Source of the DNA: JBGSMF01 sp041740315
GTDB taxonomy: Bacteria; Chloroflexota; Anaerolineae; Fen-1058
Length of the DNA: 32,948 bases
Assembly (NCBI GenBank): GCA_041740315.1
Contig: JBGSMF010000202.1
Location: 1 to 32,948 of the forward strand
Reading direction: 5' to 3'
The notes below the pieces were generated by a model. It was given only the letters and a program-made list of their open reading frames with translations. It ran no database searches and was not told the origin of the DNA. Below are positions 29,701 through 32,948 of this stretch, piece by piece (within the stretch, counting starts at the first letter, position 1; each line of letters begins with the position of its first letter). The translations under genes were made by a program, and so were the position numbers.

Positions 29701-32512
29701 GGGACAGAGCGATAATGTGGTTTTGCAGCTCAAGGCATTGCCCTACCTGGGGCCTGTTCAAAACGGGGTAGCCGGGCCATACCAGTGGCCCTTTGTATCG
29801 GCCCAGACTTTTCCCTTCCGCGTGCGCGGCAGCCAGATCCAGGTGCTCAACGGCGCGCTGCCGGCTCCAAATGCCACGGTCTTTCGCATCCCATCCGGCC
29901 AACTGCGCGGCGACCCATATAGCGATAACGCTGGTATCCCCTTCCGCACCGACGAGCTGGGCTACCTGCAAGGCCGCGGCCAGTTGGGCATTGGCGACAA
30001 GCTGGTGGCGCTGGCGCCCATCACCGCTACAGATAGCTATACTTTTTACCTCACCAGCGGCGCGCCCACCAAGACAGGACTTGCGAGCGATCAAATTATG
30101 GAGCGGGGCGAAATAACGCTAACCACTTTTGCCGCCAACCCGCTGCTGGTGTTCAACCTCGACATGTCGCTGGAATGGAACGCCCGCCCAGACACCGAGT
30201 TTATGAGCAACTTGGAAATTGCCCTGCGCAACGCCTCGGCGGTGCTGTACGACGTGAGCAACGGCCAGGCCGCCATTGGCGACGTGCGGCTGCACCATAG
30301 CAAAAATAGCTGGATCAAATCGGACGTTGTGATGTACGCCCAAAACGGCGTGCGTCCCCGCGCCACCATGGGCGGCATGGTGAATGACCCTATTGACGAT
30401 ATTGGCCTGAGCGGTGTCATTACCAACGCCTATGGGCCGGGGCAAATCCGCATGGGGCCAAACTGGGATCCCTTTGGCACGAACCTGACCGAACTCAACC
30501 AAGACTGGCAGCGCGCGCTGGCCCACGAGCTGGCCCACTATTTGCTCTTTTTGCCCGATAACTATATCGGCGTGCAAGACGGCAAACCCATCAAGACCGA
30601 CTGCCTGGGCAGCTTTATGACCAGCACCTACGACGATGCTTACAGCGAGTTTCTGACAGCCGCCGGCTGGGTGGGCGATTGCACTCGCACAGTGGCACAG
30701 TTCACCACCGGCCGCACCGATTGGGAGACCATCCAACGCTTTTATCCAATGCTCGTCAGCCCCACCATCACTAATACCGGCCCAAGCGTGCAGCCACTGA
30801 ACGTGACACGCATGCTAGACGCCGATCCCCCTAGCCTGGCTCAACCCTTGCCGACACGCTTTTTCGACCTGCGCGGCGCTGATGGCCAACTGCTGCCGGT
30901 ATCCAAGGCGCAAGTATACCTGTTCAAAAATCCCGGGCGGCCAGATTCGGTCTGCCTCCCGCTGGGGGCAACCGTCGGCGGCGGCGACCGCATCAAGGTG
31001 CGCGGCGCAGAACTGGGCGATAGGCTGTGCGCGCTTGGCCCTTATGATGACGTGAAACAACAAGCTTACATGGGCTGCATAGACTCGCTCAAGGCTCCCG
31101 ATGTATCTATCACAATGCTGCCCGCCGCCAACTGGCGGCCCATCATCGTTGTGCAATCCGTCACTTCGTACACCATGAACATTACGGTCACGCTGGCCGT
31201 CAGCGAAAGCGCCCTGAATGTGCAAGTCTTTCCCGGCTATGGCGCAGTCACCAGCACCCTGCCCGTCAATGCCCCCATAACGCAAATGGCGGCAACCGGT
31301 CCCAATAACCTTGTTTATACTGCCACCGTCACGCTCGATTATCCCATCTTTGAGGGGCTCTTCCGCGTGTGGGTGCCCGGCACTACGCCCGCCAAAGAAG
31401 CGGTGACCCAAATCTTCCTTACCCCACCCTGGGGGCCAAATGACGCTGGCGCCTGCGCAGGTGGTTGCGGCAACCAGCGAGCTTGGGGCGCGAACAATCG
31501 CCAGCTCGGCGCGCCGGCGGCATCCGGCGATGGGCAAGTGACAATCTTTAACCTGCAAGATATCTTTGCAAAGACAGGAACGATTTCATTGCAATCCCTC
31601 AACAGCCTGCCCCACCTGCCCCTCTGGCTCTCGCCTGTGGGCAAGGGCTATCGTTTTGCCGCCGGCGAGGTCTTTCCGCGCGCCCTGATGATCAACTATC
31701 TACAGCGCGATGTGCCCGCCGGGAACGAACACACACTGCACGTGTATTACCTGCCCGAAGGCAGTACCACCTGGCAGCGCCTGCCCACCGATCTAGATCC
31801 GCACGACAACCAGGCCACGGCCACTATGCCCAACAACGCCATCAACGGCCAGGGCATTTATGCCCTGCTTTCCACCATTGATACGCCGCCCTTGCAGCCA
31901 GGCTGGAACCTGTTTGGCTATCCCTTGGCTGGTTCGCGTGAAATCACGCGGGCGCTGGCTTCGATAGACGGCGCATACACCTCGATCTACTTTTATGACC
32001 GCATCACGGCCCAGTGGCGCTTGTACGATGCCACAGTAATCCAAAATCACCCGGCTTATGCGGCCCTGACCAACGATCTTGTCAAGTTCGAATACAGCCA
32101 AAGCTATTGGCTGCATGCAACCCAGGCCATCACACTTTACCTGGGCGTGCCACTTGATAGTGAGCTGCCTCAGCCTGCCATAATCGGCCAGCCACCAGCT
32201 ACCTTTTATGGCCCGGTATCAGCTACATCTACCTTTACACCTACCGATGGGATGACCATCACTGCTGCAGTTGGAGGTAATCTCTGTGGGCAAGGGCAGG
32301 TGATCAACTGGCTGGGCAACCTGGCCTACAAGGTGCAAGTGGCTGCCGATAGCGGCAATGGCTGCGGTGTGTTGGGCCGCAGCGTTAGCTTTAGCATAGG
32401 GGGACAATCGCTCAATTCTTATCCGTGGGATAACACCCAGGCCCAGTATCGCCCGCTGGGGCCAACAACGGGCTTTCACATCTACTTGCCGGTGGTGTTG
32501 AAGAACAGCTAG
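26741..32512 (+). CDS. Giant secreted FG-GAP propeller / P-domain / HExxH metallopeptidase
   Basis: The product has 1923 residues. A signal peptide (1-~38) ends AYA/N. Fourteen FG-GAP/VCBS repeats (~60-745) follow, each with a calcium-loop core 'WGD-x-DGDGDLDLAVGN'; fourteen fits two seven-bladed propellers. Residues ~835-960 look like a proprotein-convertase P-domain ('YDSDLAVWLQSPSGT', 'FDGEPISGTWQLIIADT'). A catalytic 'HELAHYLLFLPD' (His1262, Glu1263, His1266, Asp1273) and a possible Met-turn 'LGSFMTSTYDD' (Met1293) follow; this HExxHx6D pattern recalls CLCA-type metalloproteases. Near 1721 a 'GWNLFGYPL' domain begins, and the end is 'FHIYLPVVLKNS'. GAGGAG (26725-26730) supports the ATG at 26741 over TTG 26723. 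Likely extracellular; substrate unknown. Confidence 0.88.
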   Translation: MKNQTRIRIKIRHVSLSLPLLTTICLLLFLLIVFPAYANGPGPVSFTPGWYSGSSNNAAGLAWGDIDGDGDLDLAVGNYTNVEYNRPGYNQVYLNTNGVLSPTAAWVSAEADDTRSMAWGDVDGDGDLDLVVGNHGETNKLYLNTGGKLGSSADWSADGAYDTLGVAWGDVDGDGYFDLAVGNEGQPAQLYHNDAGVLDSTPLWSASQVYSTTSIAWGDIDGDGDLDLAVGNRLLQPLLLYENVGGTLDSTAVWSSTQIYSATSIALGDVNGDGWLDLAVGNDDQPNAIHMNISGTLELAPSWTAAVTDTTSQIVWGDIDGNGYLDLVVSNYMQPRKAHLNDGGSLQATPIILVNNNDHTRGVALGDIDGDGDLDLAAANDELEPTKVYLNQSVALDQIPIITTTETLDTNCVAWGDADADGDLDLAVGNQGEAIQVYLNENGALASAAAWSTAEIYTATSLAWGDMDDDGYLDLAVSNNDQPAMVLGNDGTELTPVFTSLLGHDSESVAWGDVDGDGDLDLAVGSYNELDQNEFGGVELYLNDEAILEDVPTWVSAIMTDSTMSVAWGDVDGDGDLDLAVGNYWHANRLYLNQGGTLQSTPAWEAGQGDNTTSVAWGDVDGDGDLDLATGNEGQQTRIYFNQNGMLQSTAAWNSLDSEWTRSIAWGDVDGDGDLDLAVGSWRGTPVKVFTNDGQGLQPGAAWRSANGYNTNSVAWGDMDGDGAPDLAVGNQNDPNHVYLNRRAANLYHPAQKPAAISIALDNEEWPLAPANFYAMPTIWDEGELPISYTLSNPSGQQFAKIQSFYSPDGGGRWLPAAIPIAYEEYTTTDNLPLNILDQDIVTASLFISDTYQIADVEVWLDIEHEYDSDLAVWLQSPSGTLVLLFAEVGGSGEDFEGTWLDDEAAISILEGVAPFDDVYSPLEPLSRFDGEPISGTWQLIIADTDEGDAGILHDWSLIIGQASADLGAIVTGAHSFVWDVYESGFMGQSDNVVLQLKALPYLGPVQNGVAGPYQWPFVSAQTFPFRVRGSQIQVLNGALPAPNATVFRIPSGQLRGDPYSDNAGIPFRTDELGYLQGRGQLGIGDKLVALAPITATDSYTFYLTSGAPTKTGLASDQIMERGEITLTTFAANPLLVFNLDMSLEWNARPDTEFMSNLEIALRNASAVLYDVSNGQAAIGDVRLHHSKNSWIKSDVVMYAQNGVRPRATMGGMVNDPIDDIGLSGVITNAYGPGQIRMGPNWDPFGTNLTELNQDWQRALAHELAHYLLFLPDNYIGVQDGKPIKTDCLGSFMTSTYDDAYSEFLTAAGWVGDCTRTVAQFTTGRTDWETIQRFYPMLVSPTITNTGPSVQPLNVTRMLDADPPSLAQPLPTRFFDLRGADGQLLPVSKAQVYLFKNPGRPDSVCLPLGATVGGGDRIKVRGAELGDRLCALGPYDDVKQQAYMGCIDSLKAPDVSITMLPAANWRPIIVVQSVTSYTMNITVTLAVSESALNVQVFPGYGAVTSTLPVNAPITQMAATGPNNLVYTATVTLDYPIFEGLFRVWVPGTTPAKEAVTQIFLTPPWGPNDAGACAGGCGNQRAWGANNRQLGAPAASGDGQVTIFNLQDIFAKTGTISLQSLNSLPHLPLWLSPVGKGYRFAAGEVFPRALMINYLQRDVPAGNEHTLHVYYLPEGSTTWQRLPTDLDPHDNQATATMPNNAINGQGIYALLSTIDTPPLQPGWNLFGYPLAGSREITRALASIDGAYTSIYFYDRITAQWRLYDATVIQNHPAYAALTNDLVKFEYSQSYWLHATQAITLYLGVPLDSELPQPAIIGQPPATFYGPVSATSTFTPTDGMTITAAVGGNLCGQGQVINWLGNLAYKVQVAADSGNGCGVLGRSVSFSIGGQSLNSYPWDNTQAQYRPLGPTTGFHIYLPVVLKNS

Positions 32513-32519
32513 ACCAACC

Positions 32520-32549
32520 TGTGGGGGCGACCGGCCGGTCGCCCCCACA
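32520..32549. repeat. REP-type 30-bp palindrome before the RAYT gene
   Basis: Perfect 15-bp arms with no loop: TGTGGGGGCGACCGG and its complement. It starts 8 bp after the giant gene's stop codon and could also act as a transcript-end stem. The core GACCGGCCGGTC recurs inside the transposase frame at 32918-32929. Confidence 0.85.
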
Positions 32550-32575
32550 CAGCACAATCAATTCAATGCTGTCGG

Positions 32576-32593
32576 GGCAAGCGGTCGCTTGCC
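32576..32593. repeat. 8-bp-arm hairpin just upstream of RAYT
   Basis: GGCAAGCG (32576-32583), loop GT, CGCTTGCC (32586-32593). It lies 17 bp before the start codon. RAYT enzymes recognise such short imperfect hairpins next to a conserved foot, so it may be part of the element's end. Confidence 0.55.
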
Positions 32594-32610
32594 GCAATGA
32601 GGCAAAAAAC

Positions 32611-32948
32611 ATGGCGCCATTCGATCCCAAACGTCACCATCGCCATTCGATCCGGCTAAAGGATTACGATTACGCACAGGCAGGCGCGTATTTCGTCACA
32701 CTTTGCACCCACAACCGCAAAGACCTGTTTGGAAAAATTGTAGAAGGAGTGGTACATTTGAGTGACCTGGGGTGCATTGTGGCAGAGGAATGGTCACGCT
32801 CATCCCAGGTTCGGCAAGAAATTGAATTGGATGAATGGGTGGTTATGCCTAACCATCTTCACGGGATTGTGGTGATTATTGAGGATCAGTTGGGGCGGCC
32901 GGCCAGGTTGTGGGGGGGACCGGCCGGTCGCCCCCCCCCGGGCGGGGG
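32611..32948 (+). CDS. REP-associated tyrosine transposase (RAYT), 3' partial
   Basis: About 112 codons run off the right edge. The frame opens 'MAPFDPKRHHRHSIRLKDYDY', then 'AGAYFVTLCTHNRKDLFGKI', and has the HUH metal motif in 'DEWVVMPNHLHGIVV'. This is the N-terminal Y1-type nuclease domain of RAYTs (TnpA_REP, IS200/IS605-related). They cut single-stranded DNA at REP hairpins; the catalytic Tyr would lie beyond the window. Unusually, after 'VVIIEDQ' the frame turns Gly/Pro/Arg-rich ('GRPARLWGGPAGRPPP') because the REP palindrome itself (32918-32929 core) lies in the coding region. The ATG at 32611 fits family starts. Confidence 0.9.
   Translation, partial: MAPFDPKRHHRHSIRLKDYDYAQAGAYFVTLCTHNRKDLFGKIVEGVVHLSDLGCIVAEEWSRSSQVRQEIELDEWVVMPNHLHGIVVIIEDQLGRPARLWGGPAGRPPPGG

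Overview
The window looks like a piece of a Chloroflexota genome (Anaerolineae/Caldilineae type). This is inferred from gene style, not proven. Two large exported proteins end in nearly the same tail (W/Y-LP-L/V-VLKN), which I associate with secreted proteins of that phylum. There is a detached two-component-type propeller, a 2-hydroxyacyl-CoA dehydratase locus, and many small palindromic repeats. No rRNA, tRNA or CRISPR array was seen.

Layout. 1-3.9 kb is a patchwork: the tail of an erythromycin-esterase-like gene, a small VanZ-like protein, a CPBP protease that has lost its front half, the front end of a GH32 beta-fructosidase, an intact GT1 glycosyltransferase and a cupin. 4.0-6.9 kb is visibly AT-richer and holds a GT39/ArnT-like membrane glycosyltransferase and a lone RbsC-type ABC permease. 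7.0-9.9 kb has a CrtI-like flavoprotein overlapping a hypothetical gene, then a DJ-1/PfpI protein. 10.1-13.0 kb has two tandem, coupled, homologous membrane proteins that I cannot assign to a named family. 13.0-15.4 kb has a remarkable 77-bp branched palindrome, a short-chain dehydrogenase, a seven-bladed propeller lipoprotein or exported protein, and a lone receiver domain.

15.5-20.6 kb is a CoA-thioester locus. An acyl-CoA ligase on + converges with a - strand operon for two 2-hydroxyacyl-CoA dehydratase/benzoyl-CoA reductase-family subunits and their [4Fe-4S] ATPase activator. The ligase could activate an acid and the dehydratase-like enzyme could act on the CoA ester after ATP-driven electron transfer; the substrate is unknown. 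A palindromic element has been absorbed in frame into the activator gene. 21.2-22.0 kb is a complete CPBP protease. 22.3-26.4 kb (- strand) is a compact base-excision-repair operon (exonuclease III, a DEDDh exonuclease, an Fpg/Nei glycosylase) that runs into a secreted beta-helix protein. 26.7-32.5 kb is one 1923-residue secreted protein with fourteen FG-GAP repeats, a P-domain and an HExxH metallopeptidase site. The right edge cuts a REP-associated tyrosine transposase (RAYT) flanked and internally marked by the same GC-rich palindrome.

The intergenic spaces from 20.6 kb on carry at least three copies of a 103-146 bp MITE-like element with 12-bp terminal inverted repeats; two copies are bounded by perfect 8-bp direct repeats. 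The strongest candidates for something undescribed are this non-autonomous element family, the branched 13037-13113 element, the RAYT with its own palindrome inside its reading frame, the propeller-P-domain-metallopeptidase giant, and the coupled membrane-protein pair.
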